A stretch of 64,000 nucleotides of DNA from Erwinia_E haradaeae_H (GTDB lineage: Bacteria > Pseudomonadota > Gammaproteobacteria > Enterobacterales > Enterobacteriaceae). Below are positions 19,989 to 33,152 of this stretch, in pieces. Within the stretch, counting starts at the first letter, position 1. Each line of letters begins with the position of its first letter. The stretch lies in contig NZ_LR217705.1 of the NCBI RefSeq assembly GCF_900698885.1, positions 985,918 to 1,049,917 on the forward strand. Direction: 5' to 3'. Position numbers and translations under genes: made by a program. The notes below the pieces were generated by a model that worked only from the letters and a program-made list of their open reading frames with translations, ran no database searches and had not been told where the DNA came from.

Positions 19989-21163
19989 GTATTATTATCG
20001 CAGGAGGAGGAATAGTTGGAATAACATTAGCACTCGCCATTGCTCATGAAACACAAGGTAGACAATTAGTAAATCTCATAGAAGAATTAGACCCTAATAC
20101 ACGCTTTTCTTCAAATGATCCTGGACGTAGCATTGCACTATCTACAGCAACTTGCAAAAAATTGTCCGATCTTAAAATTTGGTCATCTCTTGAGCCGATT
20201 GCAACTAAAATTACTAATATTCACATCAGTGATCGTGGTCTACCTGGCTCTATTTTTCTGAGCGCAACAGATTACAATGTCTCCTCATTAGGGCAGGTGG
20301 TAGAATTAAAAAGTGCATTAAAAATATTGTTCATTCGTCTCAAAGAGACGCCTGGTGTTTCCTTGTATTGTCCGAATAAAATTGCCCATGTTGAACGTAC
20401 AAAAAATTTTGTACGTGTTATCCTAGATAATCATAGAACACTGTATGGTGCTTTATTAGTAGCCGCTGATGGAACATCGTCTAATATTGCTAAAATTTGC
20501 GGAATTAAACAATATTACATTCAGTATCCACAAAAAGCGATTGTAGCTACTATTTCTACACAATTAAAACATAAAGGATGGGCTTTTGAACGATTCACTA
20601 CTGATGGACCGCTTGCCATGCTTCCAATAAAAAATGGACGAAGCTCGCTGGTCTGGTGTCAATCAATATCAAAAGCAGAAGCAATGTATCATTTAAGTGA
20701 TAAAGAATTTCTCATTCAACTACAAAAAATATTTGGTTGGCGTCTAGGGTATCTTGAAAATACCGGAAAAAGGAAAATTTACCCATTAAAATTACAAATT
20801 GTCGATAAAAATATATCTCATCGCCTAATTTTAATTGGCAATGCTGCACAAACCTTACATCCTGTTGCTGGACAAGGTTTTAATCTTGGTATTCGTGACG
20901 TTACGTCATTAATAGATACCCTCAAAATTGCTTGGAAAAATGAAAAGGACAAAGGAGATAGTAGGTCCCTACAGTACTATCAAAAACTAAGAGAACGAGA
21001 TGTGCAAACAACTATTACGATTACTGATGGATTAATTAATATATTTTCTAACCAAAAAGCAGTATTAGTAATTGGACGAACAGTGGGAATGGCAGTAATA
21101 GATCACATCCCACAGCTGCGAAATATAATTGCTCAATGGACTTTAGGCTGGTTAAAAAGTTAG
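19985..21163 (+). CDS. ubiH: 2-octaprenyl-6-methoxyphenol hydroxylase UbiH
   Basis: UbiH is an FAD-dependent monooxygenase in ubiquinone synthesis. The product is 392 residues, the E. coli length. The dinucleotide-binding motif GGGIVG is at 7-12, the D-G motif is present in LLVAADGTSSN, and the C-terminal FAD motif IGNAAQTLHPVAGQGFNLG matches E. coli UbiH. All cofactor signatures are therefore intact, in contrast to the neighbouring ubiI. Start overlaps the pepP stop (ATGA). Confidence 0.96.
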   Translation: MSIIIAGGGIVGITLALAIAHETQGRQLVNLIEELDPNTRFSSNDPGRSIALSTATCKKLSDLKIWSSLEPIATKITNIHISDRGLPGSIFLSATDYNVSSLGQVVELKSALKILFIRLKETPGVSLYCPNKIAHVERTKNFVRVILDNHRTLYGALLVAADGTSSNIAKICGIKQYYIQYPQKAIVATISTQLKHKGWAFERFTTDGPLAMLPIKNGRSSLVWCQSISKAEAMYHLSDKEFLIQLQKIFGWRLGYLENTGKRKIYPLKLQIVDKNISHRLILIGNAAQTLHPVAGQGFNLGIRDVTSLIDTLKIAWKNEKDKGDSRSLQYYQKLRERDVQTTITITDGLINIFSNQKAVLVIGRTVGMAVIDHIPQLRNIIAQWTLGWLKS

Positions 21164-21174
21164 AGAGAGAAATT

Positions 21175-22392
21175 ATGGATCACTATGATATAGTTATTTT
21201 TGAAGCTGAAATCGTTGGATTATCAGTAGCTTATGGTTTACAAAATCTAGGCCTTCGAATGCTTATAATCGAACCAGCTTTACCAAAGACCTGTGTAGAT
21301 ACAGAAATTATATCTCCTAATGCAAAACGTTTTTCAGTTCTCAATCAGGCAAGTAAACTCTTATTTCAACATTTTGGTATATGGAGTAATATATTAAATA
21401 CCAATACTAGTACTTTCTATCGTATGGAAATGTGGGAACGAGATAGTTTTGGACGCATTACCTTTGATGAGGCCTCAAGAAAAAATCCTGCGCACTCGCT
21501 GGGATATATTATTGAGAACCAAAAAGTACATAATTTGTTATGGAAACACGTAAGAAACCTGCATGATATAACAATTATCACCTCAGAAAACGTAACAGAA
21601 GTGTCTTTTAAAAATGAGAAAGCTCTGATTTCCTTTAAAAATAATACTATGATTTCCACTAATCTTATAATCGCAGCAGACAGGGCACACTTATCGCTTT
21701 GCCAGCATGTTAAAATTCCTTTATTATCCTGGCATTATAAACATCATGTACTGATTTCTAATATTCGCACAGAAATGCCTCATAAAAAAACAGCTTATCA
21801 GATATTCCATGATAACAGTATTCTCGTTTTTCTTCCTCTCAGAAACCCTCATTTAGGGGCTATTATTTGGTCTCTTCTACCAAAAAAAGCTAAATATTTA
21901 GCAGACACGTCTGAAATACTATTTAATCAGCATTTATCAGTTAACTTTGATGTTAAACTTGGACTATGTAATGCAGAAGGTATACGTCAAGTATTACCAT
22001 TACAAGGATGCTACACACATAAATTTATTTTTGACCGACTAGTTTTAGTCGGTAACTCCACACACACCATTCACCCTTTATCAGACCAAGGTTTAAACCT
22101 TGGTCTGATGGATGCGGCTGAGCTTATTGGTGAGATTCGTTGCCTATGCCATCAAGGTAAAGATATTGGTCAATACCAACATCTACGTCGTTATGAGAGA
22201 CGACGAAAACATAGCACATTTCAAACATTACTTAGCACAGAAGGTTGCTATAGGATCTTTATAGGTGAACATTTAGGAAAAAAATTTTTACGTGATAGTT
22301 TACTTACAGTAATTAATAAACTACCAGGCATGAAGGCTCATCTACTGGAGAATGCACAAGGTATGAAAAATATACCAAATTGGCTGCGTTAA
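21175..22392 (+). CDS. ubiI: UbiI-like (VisC) flavin hydroxylase with eroded FAD-binding motifs
   Basis: By position and full-length similarity this is UbiI, the enzyme of aerobic C5 hydroxylation in ubiquinone synthesis (405 residues here, 400 in E. coli). The start at 21175 follows an AGAGAG ribosome site 11 bases after ubiH. The frame is open, but the cofactor signatures are damaged. The glycines 10-12 of the N-terminal GxGxxG are E-A-E. The D-G motif reads AADRAHLS near 167-174. In the C-terminal motif the usual G-D is G-N (294) and the second glycine of AGQG is D304. C-terminal blocks such as LRRYERRRKHS are well kept. It may be a pseudogene that still has an open frame. Confidence 0.85.
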   Translation: MDHYDIVIFEAEIVGLSVAYGLQNLGLRMLIIEPALPKTCVDTEIISPNAKRFSVLNQASKLLFQHFGIWSNILNTNTSTFYRMEMWERDSFGRITFDEASRKNPAHSLGYIIENQKVHNLLWKHVRNLHDITIITSENVTEVSFKNEKALISFKNNTMISTNLIIAADRAHLSLCQHVKIPLLSWHYKHHVLISNIRTEMPHKKTAYQIFHDNSILVFLPLRNPHLGAIIWSLLPKKAKYLADTSEILFNQHLSVNFDVKLGLCNAEGIRQVLPLQGCYTHKFIFDRLVLVGNSTHTIHPLSDQGLNLGLMDAAELIGEIRCLCHQGKDIGQYQHLRRYERRRKHSTFQTLLSTEGCYRIFIGEHLGKKFLRDSLLTVINKLPGMKAHLLENAQGMKNIPNWLR

Positions 22393-22416
22393 TTATTTCA
22401 CTTTTATTGAGAGACT

Positions 22417-22470
22417 ATTAAAAACAAAAGACCACCCATCTTTAAAAATGGGTGGTCTTTTGTTTTTAAT
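22417..22470. terminator. Bidirectional terminator between ubiI and the rRNA operon
   Basis: A perfect 23-bp inverted repeat pairs 22417-22439 with 22448-22470 across an 8-base loop. The core is GC-rich (accacccat) and is flanked by A/T runs on both sides. It can end ubiI transcription on the plus strand and rRNA transcription on the minus strand. Confidence 0.93.
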
Positions 22471-22473
22471 TTG

Positions 22474-22593
22474 ATGCCTAGCAGTTCCCTACTCTCACAT
22501 GGGGAGACCCCACACTACCATCGGCACTACGGCGTTTCACTTCTGAGTTCGGCATGGGATCAGGTGGGGCCACCGCGCTATGGCCGCTAGACA
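22474..22593 (-). rRNA. rrf: 5S ribosomal RNA
   Basis: The minus strand carries a 120-base 5S gene with the conserved blocks ccgaactcagaagtgaaac and gatggtagtgtggggtct. It ends with the usual complementary termini. It is the last gene of the rRNA operon, just before the terminator. Confidence 0.95.
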
Positions 22594-22694
22594 AGATTCT
22601 TATATCTCTTTTATAGTTTGTTTCTAAAAACTTTTATGACAAGCTGAATTTATTTAATTGTATATTCTATATTTAGAGACGCTTCTGGTGTTGT

Positions 22695-25633
<2,939 letters not shown>

Positions 25634-25710
25634 TTACAACCCACAAGCGTCTTACTACTATTTACTATTTAATTTAAATTAATTAATAACTTTCAGCTTG
25701 TTTCAAATTT

Positions 25711-25720
25711 TTAAAGAGCA
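25711..25720 (-). promoter_or_regulatory. boxA antitermination site before 23S
   Basis: On the minus strand tgctctttaa matches the boxA of enterobacterial rRNA spacers and sits upstream of the 23S gene. It is followed by the conserved caagctgaaa. Confidence 0.8.
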
Positions 25721-25811
25721 TTAAAAATAAAAATATATTGATATATTCTTTTATTATACTAGTATAATAAGGAATATCTATTTATGCAACTTTTATTTAT
25801 AATAAAACACA

Positions 25812-25887
25812 TGGTGGAGTTAAGCGGGATCGAACCGCTGACCCCCTGCGTGCAAAGCAGGCGCTCTCCCAGCTGAGCTATAACCCC
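25812..25887 (-). tRNA. alaT-like: tRNA-Ala (UGC)
   Basis: This is a 76-base tRNA with an encoded CCA and anticodon TGC in ctgctttgcacgcag. The acceptor arm GGGGTTA pairs with TAACTCC, including one G-T pair. It lies in the 16S-23S spacer behind tRNA-Ile, the standard enterobacterial arrangement. Confidence 0.95.
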
Positions 25888-26014
25888 CATAAAAACAAAT
25901 AAAATATTTTATGTTTTATTAAATCAAATCCTAACAATGATGCTCAGGCAGTTTTCAATTTCATTGCGCACCATAAACTGTTTAGTGTAACCGAACAGTA
26001 GAATTTATAAAATT

Positions 26015-26091
<77 letters not shown>

Positions 26092-26164
26092 ACAAAGATT
26101 TTGCTTGTTTTTTCTACTCATCAGAAAATCTGTGTGGACACTTCTCAAGATGCTATCATTAAGT

Positions 26165-27706
<1,542 letters not shown>

Positions 27707-28066
27707 AATTTAATTTTAATTACTGAAAACTAAATCTCCAGTAATACTTAAGTTTAAACGATATAATAAACTACACTACATTTTAATGCATACTATTTAA
27801 TATATCAAACATTATAAACAATATAATAGGCGATATAAGTAAACACATCGTACTAGATGTATCTAGTATATTAACTAATATAAAATAATATTGTAAATAC
27901 TAAAAATATTAATATTAAACATTAATTACTAATGCCTAATTAGTACTAAATTAGCACTATATATTATATACTATTAGTAGTTCTCTCTTAAGAATTTATA
28001 TATCTTAGCACCTTTCGGTGCTGATAGACATCCTTTGAGTGCCCACACAGATTTTCTGATAAATTG

Positions 28067-28076
28067 TTAAAGAACA
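28067..28076 (-). promoter_or_regulatory. boxA antitermination site in the 16S leader
   Basis: On the minus strand tgttctttaa begins the conserved leader block ending in cagaaaatctgtgtgggcac. This resembles the E. coli rRNA leader. The same cagattttctg element recurs after 16S, as expected for the processing stem. Confidence 0.8.
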
Positions 28077-28121
28077 ACAGAAAATTTTAATACTCTTACA
28101 TACTTCCTGTTAATAAATATT

Positions 28122-28149
28122 AATATACACCTTTATTTTATCAAGTCAA
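28122..28149 (-). promoter_or_regulatory. rRNA operon promoter (P2-like)
   Basis: The minus strand has a -35 box TTGACT (28144-28149) and a -10 box TATATT (28122-28127), 16 bases apart. The spacer ends in aaggtg as in E. coli rrn P2. The upstream A/T tracts could serve as an UP element. I see no separate P1 before the groEL terminator. Confidence 0.75.
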
Positions 28150-28182
28150 CTTATTTTTATAAGATTTTATCTTTTTAAAAAC

Positions 28183-28243
28183 AAAAAAAATCTACTACAA
28201 TAAATATTAAAAATAATATTATTTTTAATATTTATTGTAGTAG
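28183..28243 (-). terminator. Perfect 52-base palindrome with T-run, between groEL and the rRNA promoter
   Basis: 28192-28243 is identical to its own reverse complement. It folds into a 23-bp stem with a 6-base loop. On the minus strand it is followed by a run of eight T. It would stop groESL transcripts about 40 bases before the rRNA promoter. Confidence 0.85.
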
Positions 28244-28289
28244 TCACCACAAGGTGTCAAAACAAACTTATCTTATCTTGTATTACTAA

Positions 28290-28315
28290 CGCCTCCTACC
28301 TTTTAGTAGGAGGCG
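28290..28315 (-). terminator. GC-rich hairpin after groEL
   Basis: A 10-bp stem cgcctcctac/gtaggaggcg with a 6-base loop lies 18 bases after the groEL stop. No T-run follows it. It may protect the mRNA 3' end or act jointly with the palindrome further on. Confidence 0.65.
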
Positions 28316-28332
28316 AAGCCAAACAAACGACA

Positions 28333-29979
28333 TTACATCATGCCGCCCATACCACCGCCCATACCACCGTTATTGGCCGCACCAACATCAGGCGCATCAC
28401 CTTTAGGTAAATCTGTTACCATACATTCAGTAGTAATCATCAACCCAGCAACAGAAGATGCGTATTGCAACGCAGAGCGAGTCACCTTAGTTGGATCAAG
28501 AATACCAAATCCGATCATATCCCCATACTCTTCAGTTTGAGCATTATAACCGTAATTACCTTCACCTAATTTTACGGTGTTAGTTACGACAGAAGCCTCT
28601 GCGCCCGCGTTAGACACAATCTGACGCATTGGGGATTCCATTGCACGTAGAGCCACTTTAATTCCTACGTTTTGATCTTCATTCTGACCACGCAGGTTTG
28701 CAAGTAATGCAGCGACTCTTACTAAAGCAACACCACCTCCAGCTACTACGCCTTCATCAACTGCAGCGCGAGTAGCATTTAAAGCATCCTCAACACGTGC
28801 CTTTTTCTCTTTCATTTCAACTTCAGTTGCTGCACCCACTTTTACTACAGCTACGCCACCTGCCAATTTGGCTACACGCTCTTGTAGTTTTTCGCGATCA
28901 TAATCTGAGGTTGCTTCTTCTATTTGTTGACGAATTTGCGTTACGCGACCAGAGATAGCTGATTCTTTGCCTCTACCATCAATAATTGTTGTGGTATCTT
29001 TACTAACAACAACACGCTTTGCTTGACCCATATCTTCTAAAACTGCTTTTTCTAACTCCATTCCAAGCTCTTCTGAAATAACAGTACCACCAGTCAACAC
29101 TGCTATATCCTGTAACATTGCTTTACGACGATCACCAAATCCTGGTGCTTTAACCGCAGCAACTTTAACAATACCACGCATAGTATTCACAACTAAAGTT
29201 GCTAAAGCTTCACCTTCAACATCTTCTGCAATAATTAATAATGACTTTCCAGCTTTAGCCACAGATTCCAATGTTGGCAAAAGTTCACGAATATTAGAAA
29301 TTTTTTTATCTACGAGTAGAATAAAAGGAGATTCTAACTCTACAGAGCCAGTGTCTGGCTTATTAATAAAGTAAGGAGATAAATAACCACGATCAAACTG
29401 CATACCTTCAACCACAGCTAATTCATCTTGAAGACTGGTGCCTTCCTCAACACTAATAACACCTTCTTTTCCTACTTTTTCCATTGCTTTTGCAATAAGC
29501 TCACCAACAGTTTCATCAGCATTTGCTGAAATAGTACCTACTTGCGCAATGCCTTTATAGTCATTACACGGAACTGATAGTTTTTTTAACTCTTCTACTG
29601 CAGCAATAACTGCTTTGTCAATACCGCGTTTTAAATCCATTGGATTCATACTTGCAGCTACTGCTTTAAGCCCCTCATTCACAATGGACTGAGCTAATAC
29701 AGTTGCGGTAGTTGTTCCATCACCAGCAGCTTCGTTAGCCTTAGATGCTACTTCCTTCACCATCTGAGCACCCATATTTTCGAACTTATCTTCCAGTTCT
29801 ATTTCACGAGCTACAGACACACCGTCTTTAGTAATATTAGGTGCACCAAAAGACTTATCAAGAATGACATTACGACCTTTTGGCCCTAAAGTTACTTTTA
29901 CTGCATCAGCTAATATATTAACTCCACGCAACATTTTGATGCGCGCATCATTGCCAAACCTTACATCTTTAGCTGCCAT
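28333..29979 (-). CDS. groEL: Chaperonin GroEL
   Basis: GroEL forms the double-ring folding chamber that works with GroES. The product is 548 residues, the E. coli length, beginning MAAKDVRFGNDARIKMLRG. The ATPase motif DGTTTATVLA is present, and the Gly-Met-rich tail ends in GGMGGMM. It is among the most conserved and least AT-biased genes of the window, as expected for a highly expressed chaperonin. It lies 69 bases behind groES in one operon. The rRNA operon follows on the same strand, which is not the E. coli arrangement. Confidence 0.98.
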   Translation of the reverse strand: MAAKDVRFGNDARIKMLRGVNILADAVKVTLGPKGRNVILDKSFGAPNITKDGVSVAREIELEDKFENMGAQMVKEVASKANEAAGDGTTTATVLAQSIVNEGLKAVAASMNPMDLKRGIDKAVIAAVEELKKLSVPCNDYKGIAQVGTISANADETVGELIAKAMEKVGKEGVISVEEGTSLQDELAVVEGMQFDRGYLSPYFINKPDTGSVELESPFILLVDKKISNIRELLPTLESVAKAGKSLLIIAEDVEGEALATLVVNTMRGIVKVAAVKAPGFGDRRKAMLQDIAVLTGGTVISEELGMELEKAVLEDMGQAKRVVVSKDTTTIIDGRGKESAISGRVTQIRQQIEEATSDYDREKLQERVAKLAGGVAVVKVGAATEVEMKEKKARVEDALNATRAAVDEGVVAGGGVALVRVAALLANLRGQNEDQNVGIKVALRAMESPMRQIVSNAGAEASVVTNTVKLGEGNYGYNAQTEEYGDMIGFGILDPTKVTRSALQYASSVAGLMITTECMVTDLPKGDAPDVGAANNGGMGGGMGGMM

Positions 29980-30048
29980 TTGATATTTTCCTTATTACTT
30001 ATTATATTAATATTCATTAAATATGATAGATATAATGTAATTAATTAT

Positions 30049-30342
30049 TTATGCCTCGACAACTGCTAGAATATCACTTTCTGAAAGAATTAAAACTTCT
30101 TCATTATCAATTTTTTCGGTTTTAACACCATAACCCTCATTAAAGATAACTACATCACTTACTTTTACATCCATAGGTCTCACTTCACCGTTTTCCAGAA
30201 CTCGACCATTGCCAACTGCCATTACTTCACCACGAGTTGATTTTCCTGCCGCAGTACCAGTTAATACAATTCCACCGGATGACTTAGATTCAGCTGCTGC
30301 ACGCTTAACTATTACACGATCATGTAAGGGGCGAATTTTCAT
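30049..30342 (-). CDS. groES: Co-chaperonin GroES
   Basis: GroES is the heptameric lid of GroEL. The start at 30342 gives MKIRPLHDRV and exactly 97 residues, the E. coli length, with AAAGGAG placed correctly upstream. The longer open frame to 30405 is not supported. The mobile loop (about residues 17-32, with SSGGIVLTG) that contacts GroEL is present. A heat-shock-type promoter lies about 90 bases upstream. Confidence 0.97.
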   Translation of the reverse strand: MKIRPLHDRVIVKRAAAESKSSGGIVLTGTAAGKSTRGEVMAVGNGRVLENGEVRPMDVKVSDVVIFNEGYGVKTEKIDNEEVLILSESDILAVVEA

Positions 30343-30430
30343 TGTTAGCTCTCCTTTGAGTAACCTTGCTACCTTGTTAGTTTCAGATAAAAGCCAACTA
30401 TACAATAAACAGTAAGCGACCTCTAATAAT

Positions 30431-30464
30431 ATAGATATGGTTAGATAACCCCTCTTTCAAGGGG
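30431..30464 (-). promoter_or_regulatory. Sigma-32 heat-shock promoter of groESL
   Basis: On the minus strand ccccttgaaagagg (30451-30464) matches the sigma-32 -35 element CTTGAA. ccatatctat (30431-30440) resembles the -10 element CCCCATNT. The spacing between CTTGAA and CCATAT is 15 bases, within the known range. The -35 part closely resembles the E. coli groE promoter. Confidence 0.75.
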
Positions 30465-30776
30465 TGGATGATATTTTTTTTCATTTAGATCACTACAGCT
30501 ATTTAACATAAACACTGTAGAACATGGTCCCAGCTACATACTCACATCTGACCTTAATACATGAAATACATTAACTGATTTATAATATTATAACTTCATG
30601 AAAAATCTATAAAGTTATTTATTATTACTCCCACCACAATAGAATAATAAAAAACTTCACAAACAAATCAGATTTTACAATAAAAGCCACTACAACTAAC
30701 ATTATATGCAATCATTAAAATACATTATAAAAACCAATACTATTTTTAAAAAAAATATACAGCTTCGCTTGAATTT
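30465..30776. other. Non-coding spacer upstream of the groESL promoter
   Basis: No gene or clear signal is visible in this AT-rich spacer between the groESL promoter and the end of yggT. Confidence 0.6.
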
Positions 30777-31337
30777 TTAAAAATTGACCCAGCCTGGAAC
30801 ATACTCTACACCAAGAAAATTTAGCATATAAAGTATCATCATAACTACCATCATAGAAAAATCGACACCACTGACAGGTGAAATCAGACGACGAATGGGT
30901 ATCATTAATGGCTCTGTCAACTGTATCAATACATAATCAATCGCATTATTCCCATAGTTAACCCAACCAGTCAATGATCGTGACATCATCACCCAAAATA
31001 CCAGTGTCCCGCAAGCTTTAAGTAATATTACTAACCCAAAATAAAAGAAAACAGGCTCTAAATGAAATAACTTTAATGTTATTGGCGCTGATATTACACT
31101 TATAATATATGCTATAAATAAAGCCATTATATCCCATGATCCACTATATTTAAAAATGCAACGCAATGGATCAAGTACAGGTCTAGTGATCTTCACTATT
31201 AACTGTGATAATGGATTATAACAATCGCAATTTACCCACTGCAACCAGATATGCAATAACAAAACCTTAACATACGTTGTCATTATAATGGTTATTAAAA
31301 AAATTAATGCTAGCATGAGACTCCTGAAGTTAAACAC
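30777..31337 (-). CDS. yggT: YggT family inner-membrane protein
   Basis: This is an integral membrane protein of 186 residues with two YggT repeats, each with paired hydrophobic helices around patterns such as ITRPVLDPLRCIF and LTEPLMIPIRRLI. The molecular role is not well established; the family has been linked to osmotic shock tolerance and membrane integrity. It lies directly downstream of yggS, as in E. coli. The usual next genes yggU and rdgB are missing, and hemW stands elsewhere in this window. Confidence 0.92.
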   Translation of the reverse strand: MFNFRSLMLALIFLITIIMTTYVKVLLLHIWLQWVNCDCYNPLSQLIVKITRPVLDPLRCIFKYSGSWDIMALFIAYIISVISAPITLKLFHLEPVFFYFGLVILLKACGTLVFWVMMSRSLTGWVNYGNNAIDYVLIQLTEPLMIPIRRLISPVSGVDFSMMVVMMILYMLNFLGVEYVPGWVNF

Positions 31338-31370
31338 TTGTTAATGTATTTTATACAGAACTAACTTAAC

Positions 31371-32054
31371 TTATTCTTGCCCGCGGCTGCCAAAAATTGC
31401 AGAACCGATACGCACCATAGTGCTACCTGCTATAATCGCAGCTTCCATATCGTGACTCGTACCTAAAGATAAAGTATCAACGCTAGTATACACATTCTGC
31501 AACTCTTGAAATGCCTCTGACATTTTCTGATAGATTTTCAATTGACGACAATAAGTTTCTTTTAATGCTGGAATTGCCATTAAACCTCGTAGTTTTAAAT
31601 ATGGTAATTGCGATATGTGTTCTGCTAATACTAAAAGCTCTTTTAAAGACACACCGGATTTAGTTGGCTCATTATTAATATTGATCTGAATCAGTATATT
31701 TAACGGCTTCTGGAAACTTATACGTTGATAATTCAGTCGATTAGCACAATTCACAGAATTGACGCTTTGACACCAGTCAAAATATTTAGCAACTAAACGA
31801 ATTTTGTTAGATTGAACTGAACCAATAAAATGCCACGTCAAACTCGGGTTGTCCAAAAATTGAATTTTTTTTACTCCTTCCTGTATGTAGTTTTCACCAA
31901 AAAAATCTTGACCTGCTGCTATTGCTTGCTTAATGTCAGTAGTAGTTTTAGTTTTACTCACTGCTAATACACTCACCTCTGTTGGATCACGCTGACATCT
32001 TTCTGTCGCTAATAAGATGCGTTGACGAATATTTTTTATATTGTTTTTAATCAT
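31371..32054 (-). CDS. yggS: Pyridoxal phosphate homeostasis protein YggS
   Basis: YggS (PLPHP/PROSC family) binds pyridoxal 5'-phosphate and keeps its free level and amino-acid pools in balance. With the start at 32054 the product is 227 residues and aligns from the first helix onward; the longer frame to 32081 adds nine poorly supported residues. The PLP-binding lysine is K34 in LAVSKTKT. FGENYIQEG, WHFIGSVQSNK and the phosphate-binding end SLGTSHDMEAAI are intact. It forms an operon with yggT. Confidence 0.94.
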   Translation of the reverse strand: MIKNNIKNIRQRILLATERCQRDPTEVSVLAVSKTKTTTDIKQAIAAGQDFFGENYIQEGVKKIQFLDNPSLTWHFIGSVQSNKIRLVAKYFDWCQSVNSVNCANRLNYQRISFQKPLNILIQININNEPTKSGVSLKELLVLAEHISQLPYLKLRGLMAIPALKETYCRQLKIYQKMSEAFQELQNVYTSVDTLSLGTSHDMEAAIIAGSTMVRIGSAIFGSRGQE

Positions 32055-32339
32055 AACGCGCACAACCCAAAAATAGAGCAAAATTGAATATTTGTTACTT
32101 TTACTTTAAAAACACCAAACATAAAAATTAAATAAAATTAAATACATACAATACATATAAAAGACACTTGTATTAAAGAAATAAGTTGAATCATGTAATA
32201 CCTAGTTACGCTTTTATCTCACTTCTTTATAAAAAATCTACATAAAAAATTTACAAAATATTATTTTTTTCTACATTAATAACAGATTCCACACGCTCTC
32301 TATGCATCTTATTTACAAAAAACAATCAATTTACAAGTA

Positions 32340-33152
32340 TTATGATAGCAAAGGAATTAAAAAAAAGTCTTCTATTGAAGACTGAGGAACTTCATAATGA
32401 AGAGGGTAACGAACTAACATTAAATATAACCCTTGAGCATATGCAGTCCCAGCAGCTAATTGACGATCTTTTCTTAATAAAATATTACCAATCCAATTCT
32501 CAGGCTGATGACCACATCCAACCTCTATCAAACTACCGACGATATTTCTTACCATGCGATGAACAAATGAGTTAGCTTGAATATCAATAATCACATATAA
32601 ACCATGCCTTGTGACAGTAAGATCCATCATATATCTCTTAGGGCTCTTTGATTGGCACTGACTAGAGCGAAATGATGTAAAATCATTTTCACCTAACAAG
32701 CACTTTGCCGAACGCTGCATTTTATCTATATCTAAAAAATCATCATAATATGTCATACCGCTAGAAAAAATCGCGGGACGATGATACGGATGATTATAAA
32801 TTATATAACGATAGCTACGCGAAACAGCACTAAAGCGCGCATGAAATGCATTTGGCATCACCTTTACCCAACGCACAACAATATCAGCTGGTAAATAAGA
32901 ATTAACGCCTCTTATCCAGGATATATCTTTACGTTCAGATTTAGTCTCAAAATGAATAACCTGTCCAATAGCATGAACCCCTGCATCTGTACGCCCCGCA
33001 CAAACCACATCAATAACGTGATTCGCAACTTTTGCTATTGCTCGCTCCAACTCTTCTTGTACACTATTCGCTTCACGCTGTCGCTGCCACCCGCAATAAT
33101 GAGTCCCATCATACTCAATACCGAATGCTAATTTTATGATAGAATTTATCAT
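32340..33152 (-). CDS. truA: tRNA pseudouridine(38-40) synthase
   Basis: TruA makes pseudouridine at positions 38-40 of the tRNA anticodon arm. The product is 270 residues, the E. coli length. It begins with the family pattern LAFGIEYDGTHYCGWQRQ. The catalytic aspartate is D57 in CAGRTDAGVHA. The central VSRSYRYIIYN and FVHRMVRNIVGSLIEVG blocks are intact. It stands alone about 0.3 kb upstream of yggS. Confidence 0.97.
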   Translation of the reverse strand: MINSIIKLAFGIEYDGTHYCGWQRQREANSVQEELERAIAKVANHVIDVVCAGRTDAGVHAIGQVIHFETKSERKDISWIRGVNSYLPADIVVRWVKVMPNAFHARFSAVSRSYRYIIYNHPYHRPAIFSSGMTYYDDFLDIDKMQRSAKCLLGENDFTSFRSSQCQSKSPKRYMMDLTVTRHGLYVIIDIQANSFVHRMVRNIVGSLIEVGCGHQPENWIGNILLRKDRQLAAGTAYAQGLYLMLVRYPLHYEVPQSSIEDFFLIPLLS

